Made by a program: the position numbers and the translations under genes. From Skermanella aerolata KACC 11604 (GTDB lineage Bacteria > Pseudomonadota > Alphaproteobacteria > Azospirillales > Azospirillaceae): a stretch of DNA of 64,000 nucleotides. Location of the stretch: NCBI RefSeq assembly GCF_000936425.1, contig NZ_AVFK01000013.1:1-64000 (forward strand), given 5' to 3'. Under the pieces are notes generated by a model. It worked only from the letters and a program-made list of their open reading frames with translations, was not told the origin of the DNA and ran no database searches. This document shows positions 36,906 through 44,266 of this stretch, piece by piece; the stretch's first letter is position 1, and every line of letters begins with the position of its first letter.

Positions 36906-37912
36906 AACCGTCCCTGCTCTGGGTCGCGGCATTCGGCGCCGTGCTGATCCTGCTGCCGCAGGTCATCGGTTCCGCCTACTACGTCAATCTTTGCAGCCAG
37001 ATCCTGATCGCCGCGATCCTGGCGTCCAGCCTCAACATCCTGGTCGGGTTCGGCGGGCTGACCTCGCTCGGGCACGCGGCCTACGCCGGGACGGCGGCCT
37101 ATTTCACGGTTTATCTGAGCGCGCATGCCGGCTTTGGCTATCTGGCCGGCGCCGTGATGGCCGTGGCTGGAACGACCGCGATGGCTTTGCTATTCGGCCT
37201 GCTGGCGTTGCGGGCGTCCGGTCTCGGCTTCCTGATGATCACGCTGGCGCTCGGGCAGATCCTGTGGGGCATCGCCTATCGCTGGGTCAGCCTAACCGGC
37301 GGCGACAACGGGCTCGGCGGCTTCACGCGGCCGCAGCCGTTCGGCATCGATTTGGCGGATCCGGCCGCGTTCTACTACTTCGCGCTCGTGGTCTTCGGAC
37401 TGGCGCTGTTCGCGATCCACCGCTTCATGCATTCACCGTTCGGCCAGAGCCTCCAGGGGACGCGCGACCAGCCGCGCCGGATGTCGGCACTCGGCTACAA
37501 TGTCCGATCGATCCAGTTGCTGAGCTTCGTCTATGCCGGGTTCTGGGGCGCAGTCGCCGGGCTGCTCTATGCCTATTACCACCAGTTCGTCAGCCCACAT
37601 GTCCTGCACCTGACGACCTCAGCCGAGACCTTGCTGATGGTCATCGCCGGTGGGGCGGGAACGCTGTTCGGGCCGGTGGTCGGCGCGGCACTGGTCGTGA
37701 TCCTCAAGAACGTGGCGAGCGCCTACATCGCCCGATGGATGATGCTGCTGGGCGCCGTCTTCGTCGCCATCGTCCTGTTCATGCCGGACGGACTGGTGCC
37801 GGGCGTGTCGCGGTTGTTCCGTCGATTCAGGAACACCCGGCGGACAGCCATGAAAAACACGGAACCTGACGCTGCGGCGCTGCCGCCAACCCTGGGCAAG
37901 AGGTCGGCATGA
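36902..37912 (+). CDS. livM: Branched-chain-type ABC transporter permease LivM
   Basis: A 336-residue second permease. Marks: ASSLNILVGFGGLTSLGHAAYAGTAAYFT, and the RRMSALGYNVRSIQLLSFVYAGFWGAVAGLLYAY coupling loop. A ~30-residue hydrophilic tail follows the last helix. It overlaps livH and livG by four bases on each side, so translation is coupled. Confidence 0.92.
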   Translation: MKPSLLWVAAFGAVLILLPQVIGSAYYVNLCSQILIAAILASSLNILVGFGGLTSLGHAAYAGTAAYFTVYLSAHAGFGYLAGAVMAVAGTTAMALLFGLLALRASGLGFLMITLALGQILWGIAYRWVSLTGGDNGLGGFTRPQPFGIDLADPAAFYYFALVVFGLALFAIHRFMHSPFGQSLQGTRDQPRRMSALGYNVRSIQLLSFVYAGFWGAVAGLLYAYYHQFVSPHVLHLTTSAETLLMVIAGGAGTLFGPVVGAALVVILKNVASAYIARWMMLLGAVFVAIVLFMPDGLVPGVSRLFRRFRNTRRTAMKNTEPDAAALPPTLGKRSA

Positions 37913-38652
37913 ATACCGCAGTCCTTGAGATAGCCGGCCTCAACCGCTTCTTCGGCGGCCTGCCCGCGGTCCAGAACGTCACCCTCAAGGTCGAGGCGGG
38001 GGAGCGGCGGCTTCTGCTCGGCCCCAACGGCGCCGGCAAGACGACGCTGTTCAACCTGATCGCCGGCGATCTCAAGCCGAGTTCGGGAACGATCAGCCTG
38101 TTCGGCCGGGACGTTACGAAACTGCGGACCGATCAGCGCACCCAGTGCGGCGTCGCCCGCACCTACCAGATCATCACCCTGTTCGCCAAGCAGACGCTGG
38201 CCCACAACGTCGTACTGTCCCTGCTGGGCCTGCGCAAGCGCCGCTGGAATCCGTTCGCCGACCTGGGTGCGGAGACCGCGTTGTGGGAGCGCGCCCGCGA
38301 GGTCCTGGCCCTCGTCGGACTGGGCCATGCCGCCGACCGTCCCGTGCTGGAGACCAGCTATGGCGAACGCCGCCGGCTCGAAATCGCCATGGCGCTGGCC
38401 CAGGACCCGAAGATCCTGCTGCTCGACGAGCCACTTGCCGGCCTTTCCGCCGACGAACGGTTCGAGGTCCAGCGCCTGCTGGAACGCATCCCACGCGACG
38501 TGACCATCGTCATGATCGAGCACGACATGGACGTCGCGCTGGCCTTCGCGGACCGCATCACGGTCCTTCAGCGCGGCCAGATCGTGGTCGAGGGCACCCG
38601 GGCGGAAGTCGTCGCCGATCCCAAGACCAGGGAGGTCTATCTTGGCCACTGA
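37909..38652 (+). CDS. livG: Branched-chain-type ABC transporter ATPase LivG
   Basis: A 247-residue ATPase with Walker A GPNGAGKTT, Q-loop region VARTYQIITLF, a signature slightly altered to SYGERRRLEIAMALA, Walker B ILLLDEPLAGLS and switch IEHDMDVALAFADRI. Typical LivG length. One of the two nucleotide-binding subunits of the Liv-type importer. Confidence 0.93.
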   Translation: MNTAVLEIAGLNRFFGGLPAVQNVTLKVEAGERRLLLGPNGAGKTTLFNLIAGDLKPSSGTISLFGRDVTKLRTDQRTQCGVARTYQIITLFAKQTLAHNVVLSLLGLRKRRWNPFADLGAETALWERAREVLALVGLGHAADRPVLETSYGERRRLEIAMALAQDPKILLLDEPLAGLSADERFEVQRLLERIPRDVTIVMIEHDMDVALAFADRITVLQRGQIVVEGTRAEVVADPKTREVYLGH

Positions 38653-39370
38653 TGCTCTCGTCCTCGACGGGCTCGACTCCTTCTACGGCGACAGCCACGT
38701 CCTGCACGACGTCTCGTTCAGCGTCGGCGCCGGCCGCGTCCTGGGCCTGCTCGGGCGGAACGGTGCGGGCAAGAGCACCTGCATCGGATCGATCATCGGC
38801 TTCGTACGCTCCAGGGCGCGCGACATGCGCCTGTTCGGCGAGCCTATCGCCGGACTGAGCCCCGAGGCGCTGTCCTACAAGGGCATTGGCCTGGTGCCGC
38901 AGGGCCGGCGCATCTTCCCGACGCTGACGGTGCGCGAGAACCTGACGGTGGCGGCCCGGACTTCCGCCCAGGGGCAGGGCGACGGCCGGCCGGGGTGGAC
39001 CCTGCGGCACGTATACGAGGCCTTCCCGCGGCTGAAGGAACGTGAGAAGCAGTTCGCCGGGTCCTTGTCCGGCGGCGAGCAGCAGATGCTGGCGATTTGC
39101 AGGGCGCTGATGACCAATCCCCGCCTGCTTCTTCTCGACGAGCCGTCGGAAGGACTGGCGCCGCAGATCATCCAGGAGGTCGCGCGCGTCCTGGTCGACC
39201 TCAAGCGCAGCGGCCTCGCCATCGTCCTGGTCGAGCAGAACACCGCGCTCGCCACCGACATCGCCGACGATGTCGTCATCCTGAACAGCGGGCGCGTCGC
39301 CCATAGCGGACCGGTCTCGACGATCCGCTCCAACGAACAACTCCTGGAAAAACTCCTGGGGATCTATTGA
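38642..39370 (+). CDS. livF: Branched-chain-type ABC transporter ATPase LivF
   Basis: A 242-residue ATPase. The start is TTG at 38642, inside the end of livG, supported by a strong GGGAGG six bases upstream; no in-frame ATG is near. Walker A GRNGAGKST, GLVPQGRRIFPTLTVRENL, signature LSGGEQQMLAICRALM, Walker B LLLLDEPSEGLAP, and VEQNTALATDIADDVVIL. Completes the importer. Confidence 0.93.
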   Translation: MATDALVLDGLDSFYGDSHVLHDVSFSVGAGRVLGLLGRNGAGKSTCIGSIIGFVRSRARDMRLFGEPIAGLSPEALSYKGIGLVPQGRRIFPTLTVRENLTVAARTSAQGQGDGRPGWTLRHVYEAFPRLKEREKQFAGSLSGGEQQMLAICRALMTNPRLLLLDEPSEGLAPQIIQEVARVLVDLKRSGLAIVLVEQNTALATDIADDVVILNSGRVAHSGPVSTIRSNEQLLEKLLGIY

Positions 39371-39378
39371 GGGGACCC

Positions 39379-40185
39379 ATGTCTCAGATCAACGTCAACG
39401 GCGGCACCCTGGACGCCGTCGAACAGGGCACGGGCAAGCCTTTGCTGCTGCTGCACTCGCTGCTTGCCGACCGCTCGGTCTTCGACCGGGTCGTGCCGGC
39501 GCTGGCGGCGGGACGCCGCGTCGTGGTTCCCGACCTGCCGGGCTTCGGCGGCTCGTCGTCCGCCGGTTCGGCCATCGAGGGCTTCGCCGACCGGCTGGCC
39601 GAGTTGTTCCCGGCCTTGGACCTCGGTTCGGACACCGACGTTCTCGGCAACGGTTTCGGCGGCTTCGTCGCCAGCACGCTGGCGATACGCCACGGACATC
39701 TGTTCGACCGGCTGGTGCTGGCCGATACCGGAGTCGAGTTCTCCGATGCCGGCAAGGCGGCTTTCCATACCATGGCCGGTCGGGTACGAGAGCATGGGAT
39801 GGAGGGCGTCGTCGATATCGCGATGAAACGGCTGTTCCCCGACACCTTCATGGAGGCCAACCCCGATGTGATCGCCGAGCGCAGGGAGGCACTGGTCAAG
39901 ACCGATCCCGTGCTGTTCGCGCAGGCCTGCGAAGCGCTGGCCGCGCTCGACCTAAAGGCATCCATCGGCTCCATCAGGAACAGGACGCTGGTCCTGGTCG
40001 GCGGCTTGGACGCCGCGACGCCGCCCCCAATGTCGCACGAACTGGCGAGGTCGATCCCGGGTGCCGAACTGGTCGAACTGCCCGGACTGGGCCATGCGCC
40101 GATGGTCCAGGACCCTGATGGGTTCGTGAGAGCGATCTCCGGTTTCCTCGGCCTGGAGGCCGGCGCCCGCATGCGCTCCGTCTGA
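39379..40185 (+). CDS. Alpha/beta hydrolase
   Basis: A 268-residue alpha/beta-hydrolase-fold protein. LLLHSLLADRSVFDRVVPAL is the oxyanion/first strand, VVPDLPGFGGSS the second. The nucleophile-elbow position reads LGNGFGGFVAS (G-N-G-F-G-G) rather than G-x-S-x-G, so the classical Ser is missing. The C-terminal GLGHAPMVQDPDGF holds the conserved His. It may be an inactive or atypical hydrolase, or use a different mechanism. ATG at 39379 with AGGGG upstream, nine bases after livF, so it belongs to the operon. Confidence 0.8.
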   Translation: MSQINVNGGTLDAVEQGTGKPLLLLHSLLADRSVFDRVVPALAAGRRVVVPDLPGFGGSSSAGSAIEGFADRLAELFPALDLGSDTDVLGNGFGGFVASTLAIRHGHLFDRLVLADTGVEFSDAGKAAFHTMAGRVREHGMEGVVDIAMKRLFPDTFMEANPDVIAERREALVKTDPVLFAQACEALAALDLKASIGSIRNRTLVLVGGLDAATPPPMSHELARSIPGAELVELPGLGHAPMVQDPDGFVRAISGFLGLEAGARMRSV

Positions 40186-40212
40186 TCCATAACCAACCGG
40201 GAAGAACGCTTC

Positions 40213-41010
40213 ATGCCTGTCGCTCGCATCGGCCGCTACGACATCCATTATCTGGAGGAGGGCTCTGGACCCGCCGTGGTGATGATCCATGGTCTGGCGG
40301 GAGATCACACCGCCTGGTTGCCGCAGATGGCGGAACTGCGCGACCGCTACCGGGTCGTCGTCTTCGACAATCGGGGGGCCGGCCGCAGCACCCAGATGGA
40401 CGAAGCGGTCAGCACCGAGGATCTGGCGGCTGATACCATCGGTCTGATGGAGCAACTCGGCATCGATCGGGCGCATATCGTCGGCCGCTCGATGGGCGGG
40501 GCCATAGCGCAGCACATCGCGCTGAAACGGCCCGAACTGGTCCGGTCGCTGGTGCTTTGCGCTTCCTTCGCCAGACTGGACCCGCTGGGCCATCGGGTGC
40601 TGACCAACATGCGCGAGGTGCTGGAGTGGCGGCACAACTGGCGCGACCATGCCCTGCACTCGATCCAGAACTTCGTCGGCTGGCGGTTCTACAATAGCGA
40701 ACCCGAGCGCATCGCCAGGATCGTGGACCTGATCGGTGGCGAGACCCGTCTGCCGGAATGCTACATCCGGCAGAACCATGCCTGCCTGGAGCACGACACG
40801 CTCGACCGCCTGGGCGAGATCTCGTCTCCGACGCTGATCATGGGAGGCGGGCAGGACCCGATCTGTTCACCGACCGCAACGCAATGGATGGCCGAGCGCA
40901 TCCCCAATTCGCAGACGGTCATCTTCGAGGGATGCAGCCACTTCTTCCTGATGGAGGACGCCGACAAGTTCATGGCGCAGTTGACCGGGTTCCTGGACCA
41001 GCAGGCATAG
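40213..41010 (+). CDS. Alpha/beta hydrolase (serine type)
   Basis: A 265-residue alpha/beta hydrolase with an intact triad pattern: VVMIHGLAGDHTAWLPQM, VVVFDNRGAGRST, nucleophile elbow VGRSMGGAIAQHIAL (Ser), an Asp around GGGQDPICSP, and C-terminal His in FEGCSHFFLMED. Similar to 3-oxoadipate enol-lactonase/esterase-like proteins. With the neighbouring Ser-less paralogue, Liv transporter and PQQ dehydrogenase it likely cleaves an imported ester, lactone or amide. Confidence 0.85.
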   Translation: MPVARIGRYDIHYLEEGSGPAVVMIHGLAGDHTAWLPQMAELRDRYRVVVFDNRGAGRSTQMDEAVSTEDLAADTIGLMEQLGIDRAHIVGRSMGGAIAQHIALKRPELVRSLVLCASFARLDPLGHRVLTNMREVLEWRHNWRDHALHSIQNFVGWRFYNSEPERIARIVDLIGGETRLPECYIRQNHACLEHDTLDRLGEISSPTLIMGGGQDPICSPTATQWMAERIPNSQTVIFEGCSHFFLMEDADKFMAQLTGFLDQQA

Positions 41011-41244
41011 TCTCCACGGTGCGGAGAGGGCGGGCCGACTGCGACACGTGAGGCCGGCACGTGCGCCAAGTGTGTCAGGCGGACCGGTCCGGTAGTGGGC
41101 CGGCCGGCGGAAATCCGCCATATCTTGTTTGCCGGCGCTCCTCCAGCGCTGGCACCGGGATTGCAATTTACCCGATGCGATCGTGAGCGGTGCCAAGCGC
41201 CGCCAGCCAACGAGCAAAAAACGCGATCCTATCGGGAGGAACAC
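41011..41244. other. Intergenic region upstream of the PQQ dehydrogenase
   Basis: Apart from the sigma-54 promoter listed separately, nothing gene-like is present. The spacing of ~80 bases between the promoter and the ATG leaves a leader of ~70 nt. Confidence 0.5.
41149..41165 (+). promoter_or_regulatory. Sigma-54 (-24/-12) promoter of the PQQ dehydrogenase operon
   Basis: CTGGCAC-CGGGA-TTGCA matches the consensus (TGGCAC, five bases, TTGCA) except for the less conserved base after CAC. It lies 80 bases upstream of the dehydrogenase ATG. The NtrC-type activator encoded 3 kb downstream (44267-45676) is the natural candidate to drive it. Confidence 0.8.
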
Positions 41245-42948
41245 ATGAAGCTGGACGGACAGACTGGCCCGCGCGTGGGCATTCTTAATCCGGGCGTCTG
41301 GATGCTCGCCCTCGCCCTGATCGGCGGATACGGCACGCCCGCACCTGCCCAGACATCTCCATCGGCCGCCGGAACCGAGAACCCCAACGACTGGCCGCAG
41401 TATCACCGCACCTCCAACGCCTGGCGCTACAGCCCGCTCGACCAGATCAACAAGACGACGGTCAAGAACCTCAAGGTCGCCTGGCTGCATCAGCCGGGCG
41501 ACATCACGATGGGATTGCAGGCGACGCCCATCGTGGTCGGCGGCGTCATGTACTACATAGCACCCAACAACAACGTCTTCGCGCTCAACGCAGCGACCGG
41601 CGAGCAGGTCTGGCATTACCAGCCGCAGATCGACCCGCTCGCCTATGAGAGCTTCTACGCCTCGGCCAGCAGGGGCGTCACCGTCGGTAACGGCAAGGTC
41701 TATGTCGGGACGATGGACGGGCGTTTCGTCGCGGTCGATCAGGAGTCCGGCAAGGAGGTTTGGTCCACCCGCCTGGTCGATCAGTCCAAGTGTTCGGGCT
41801 GCCTGTTCTCTTCCCCGCCCGTCCTGGCCGGCAATGTCCTGGTCGGCGGCACGACGGGCGGCGACCAGCCGCAGCGGGGCAAGATCTTCGCGGTCAATGC
41901 CGCGACCGGCGAGCCTGCCTGGACCTTCGACACGATCAACGCCAGCGAAGCGAGCTGGCCGGGAGATACCGGCGATGTCGGCGGCGGCGGAGCTTGGCTG
42001 CCAGGAACCTACGATCCCGTCTCCGACACGCTGTTCATCGGCACCAGCAACGCCGCCCCCGACTTCTACGGCGACGGGCGGAAGGGCGACAACCTCTACA
42101 CCGCGACGCTGCTGGCGCTGGATCCCAAGACCGGCAAGCTGAAATGGCATCGTCAGGAGATCCCGCACGATACCTGGGACTACGACAGCGCCTACGAGGC
42201 GCTGGTGGTCGAAAGGGACGGGCGCGAGCTGATCGTCCACCTCAACAAGAGCGGCTTCGTCTTCGTGATGGAGAAGGCGACCGGCGCCCTGGTCAATGTC
42301 TGGCCGCTCAGCGAGACGTACAACTTCGTCAAGTCGATCGACCCCAAGACGGGAGAACTGATCGACCGCCGCCCGCTGGAATTCGGCAAGGAGAACATCG
42401 TCTGCCCCTATCTGCTGGGCACCCGGAGCTGGAACCACGGCGCTTTCAATCCGAAGACCGGGCTGTGGTACACGAACGCGATGGAAGTCTGCGAGATCGC
42501 CGTTCCCGGTAAGCAGGACCCGTCCAAGCTCGGCATCGCGGGGCTCTATCTTGGCGTCGACAAGCTGGAGGCGGTCCCACCCCCCGGCCGCAAGGCCAGC
42601 GCCCGGCTGGATGCCCGCGATCCCGTGACCGGCGAACGCAAGTGGACGGTCGATTACCCGCTGCCGGGCCTGGGCAGCGTCCTGACCACCGGCGGCGGGC
42701 TGGTCTTCAACGGCGATCCGGAAGGTATCGTCAGGGCCTATGACGCGGATGACGGATCGGTGCTGTGGCAATTCCGGGCAGGGTCCGGCATCCGCAGCGG
42801 CCTTGTCAGCTATGCCGTCGACGGCAAGCAGTATCTTGCGGTGCCGAGCGGCTGGGGCTCGCTGGCTCCGGGGTTCATGGCGAGCGTATTTCCGCGCGTC
42901 AAGGAATTGCAGGGCGGCGCTACGATGGTCGTCTTCGCCCTGGACTGA
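41245..42948 (+). CDS. PQQ-dependent alcohol dehydrogenase, XoxF/PedH-like (lanthanide signature)
   Basis: A 567-residue periplasmic quinoprotein (methanol/ethanol dehydrogenase family). GGGAGGA precedes the ATG; the signal peptide ends near PAPAQT. Eight-blade propeller tryptophan-docking repeats (NAATGEQVWHY, DQESGKEVWSTR, DPKTGKLKWHRQ, DADDGSVLWQF) are present. Catalytic Asp312 is in TWDYDSAYEAL: the second Asp (Asp314, DYD motif) is the feature of lanthanide-dependent members. Metal ligand Asn269 is in GTSNAAPDFYG. The usual Glu ligand appears replaced by Asp207 (GGTTGGDQPQRG). The two cysteines are spaced CSGC instead of the adjacent pair of methanol dehydrogenases. It oxidises an alcohol and passes electrons to the cytochrome c encoded next. 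Substrate unknown. Confidence 0.9.
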   Translation: MKLDGQTGPRVGILNPGVWMLALALIGGYGTPAPAQTSPSAAGTENPNDWPQYHRTSNAWRYSPLDQINKTTVKNLKVAWLHQPGDITMGLQATPIVVGGVMYYIAPNNNVFALNAATGEQVWHYQPQIDPLAYESFYASASRGVTVGNGKVYVGTMDGRFVAVDQESGKEVWSTRLVDQSKCSGCLFSSPPVLAGNVLVGGTTGGDQPQRGKIFAVNAATGEPAWTFDTINASEASWPGDTGDVGGGGAWLPGTYDPVSDTLFIGTSNAAPDFYGDGRKGDNLYTATLLALDPKTGKLKWHRQEIPHDTWDYDSAYEALVVERDGRELIVHLNKSGFVFVMEKATGALVNVWPLSETYNFVKSIDPKTGELIDRRPLEFGKENIVCPYLLGTRSWNHGAFNPKTGLWYTNAMEVCEIAVPGKQDPSKLGIAGLYLGVDKLEAVPPPGRKASARLDARDPVTGERKWTVDYPLPGLGSVLTTGGGLVFNGDPEGIVRAYDADDGSVLWQFRAGSGIRSGLVSYAVDGKQYLAVPSGWGSLAPGFMASVFPRVKELQGGATMVVFALD

Positions 42949-42980
42949 TGCCAGCGGGTTTGAGGGTCGACCGGTGAATT

Positions 42981-43012
42981 CCGGACTGCTGGATCACGAA
43001 TCCGCAGTCCGG
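42981..43012 (+). terminator. Stem-loop between PQQ dehydrogenase and cytochrome c genes
   Basis: CCGGACTGC (42981-42989) pairs with GCAGTCCGG (43004-43012); inside, GGAT/ATCC pair around CACGA. A strong stem 33 bases after the dehydrogenase stop. No U-tract, so it may attenuate or protect the transcript and set dehydrogenase/cytochrome ratios rather than stop transcription. Confidence 0.5.
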
Positions 43013-43047
43013 ATCGCCAGCTTTTCAATTCGGCGGAAACGATCATC

Positions 43048-43446
43048 ATGCGCATTCCTGATACCAAGGCCCGGCCCAAGGCCCGGCGCCGCCTTTCCGG
43101 CATCGTGACGGCTGTTTTGCTCATCGCATCTCCCGCAGTCTCCGGCGCGGCCGACCCTCCTCCGACAGTCGATCTGGAAGCATCCGATACGATCGGGAAG
43201 GGTGCGACACGTTTCAACCAGAGTTGCGTCTATTGTCACGGCTATGCCGGCACGGGCGGCAAGGGAGCCACCTTGCAGCGGCGGAACGACCTGACGCCCG
43301 CGGCGCTCTTCACCGTGATCTCCAATGGCAGGAAGCGCGGGGCGCTGGTCATGCCGCCGTGGAAAAGCACGCTCAGCGAAGAGGAGATCTGGGAACTTGC
43401 GGCCTATATCATGTCGCTGCGGACGATGCCGGAGCAGAAGCCATGA
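43048..43446 (+). CDS. Periplasmic c-type cytochrome (XoxG-like electron acceptor)
   Basis: A 132-residue class I cytochrome c: basic start, hydrophobic signal (IVTAVLLIASPAVSGAA), heme site CVYCHGYAGTGGKG and distal Met in GALVMPPWKSTLSEEEIWELAAYI. One heme. Position directly after the quinoprotein makes it the likely electron acceptor, handing on to a terminal oxidase. Its stop overlaps the next start (ATGA). Confidence 0.9.
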   Translation: MRIPDTKARPKARRRLSGIVTAVLLIASPAVSGAADPPPTVDLEASDTIGKGATRFNQSCVYCHGYAGTGGKGATLQRRNDLTPAALFTVISNGRKRGALVMPPWKSTLSEEEIWELAAYIMSLRTMPEQKP

Positions 43447-44261
43447 AATGCTTCCGATCCCTCCTGCCGGCGGTGCTGTCCTTGATTGCCGCGGCCTCGA
43501 CTCCCTTCCAATCGCTCGCCGGGACCCTGGAGGAAATGCGGAAGGCCGGGTATCTGGAAGTCTGCGCCGCCCCGGACGCCTTGCCCTCTTCCAGCCGCGC
43601 CGGCGGCCTTCCCGGTTTCCAGCTCGAACTGGGCGAGCGGATCGCGCGGGAGCTCGGTCTCGGCTTCAGGGTCACCTGGATCAAGAGCAAGGAATACGCC
43701 GGCCGGACGCACTGCGACGCCTTCATGTCGGCGGCCAGCCTTCCCGAGGATGCGGACGAACGCCGTGCGGCGGAAACCGCTCCAGCCACGCGGCGGTTCC
43801 CGAGACTGCTGACACGGCCTTATATGGATGTCCGCTTCGTCCTAGCCGCTGGCGCCGCGCGAAGCGAGATCCGCGACCTGGACGATCTCCGCACCCGTCA
43901 TGTCGCCGTACCCAGCGGTTCCTGGGCGCACTATGTCCTCAACAGCCGGGGCATCCCCGTCTGGGTCCGGTTCACCAGCGACGCCGATATACTCGATGCG
44001 GTTGCGGCCGGCGAGGCCGATGCAGGTGTCGTTTCCCTGCAAGGGCTTGGCTGGTACCGCAAGAACTCCCCGGGGGCGCCGGTCGATGTCGTCAAGGGCG
44101 TGACGGTCGATCCGGCCCTGGACTATCCGGCGGCGATAGCCTTCCGCCGCTCGGACTTCGCGACCGTCAAGGCGGTGGACGAGGTGATCGACCGGCTAGA
44201 AGCGGACGGATCGCTCGGACGCATCCTGGAGACGTATGGAATCGAAGGCAGCATGCGTTAG
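43443..44261 (+). CDS. MoxJ/XoxJ-like periplasmic binding-fold protein
   Basis: A 272-residue exported protein of the solute-binding family 3 fold: signal peptide (LLPAVLSLIAAASTPFQSLAG), then LEEMRKAGYLEVCAAPDALP, GFQLELGERIARELGLGFRVTW and RSEIRDLDDLRTRHVAVPSGS. In quinoprotein operons this position is occupied by MoxJ/XoxJ, which assists assembly or activation of the dehydrogenase. Order dehydrogenase-cytochrome-J protein equals xoxF-xoxG-xoxJ. Assignment rests on fold and context. Confidence 0.82.
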   Translation: MKCFRSLLPAVLSLIAAASTPFQSLAGTLEEMRKAGYLEVCAAPDALPSSSRAGGLPGFQLELGERIARELGLGFRVTWIKSKEYAGRTHCDAFMSAASLPEDADERRAAETAPATRRFPRLLTRPYMDVRFVLAAGAARSEIRDLDDLRTRHVAVPSGSWAHYVLNSRGIPVWVRFTSDADILDAVAAGEADAGVVSLQGLGWYRKNSPGAPVDVVKGVTVDPALDYPAAIAFRRSDFATVKAVDEVIDRLEADGSLGRILETYGIEGSMR

Positions 44262-44266
44262 CAACA

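Noticed and set aside
40867-42771. 634-codon minus-strand frame opposite the PQQ dehydrogenase
   Set aside because: Shadow; no motif, while the plus strand encodes an unmistakable quinoprotein.
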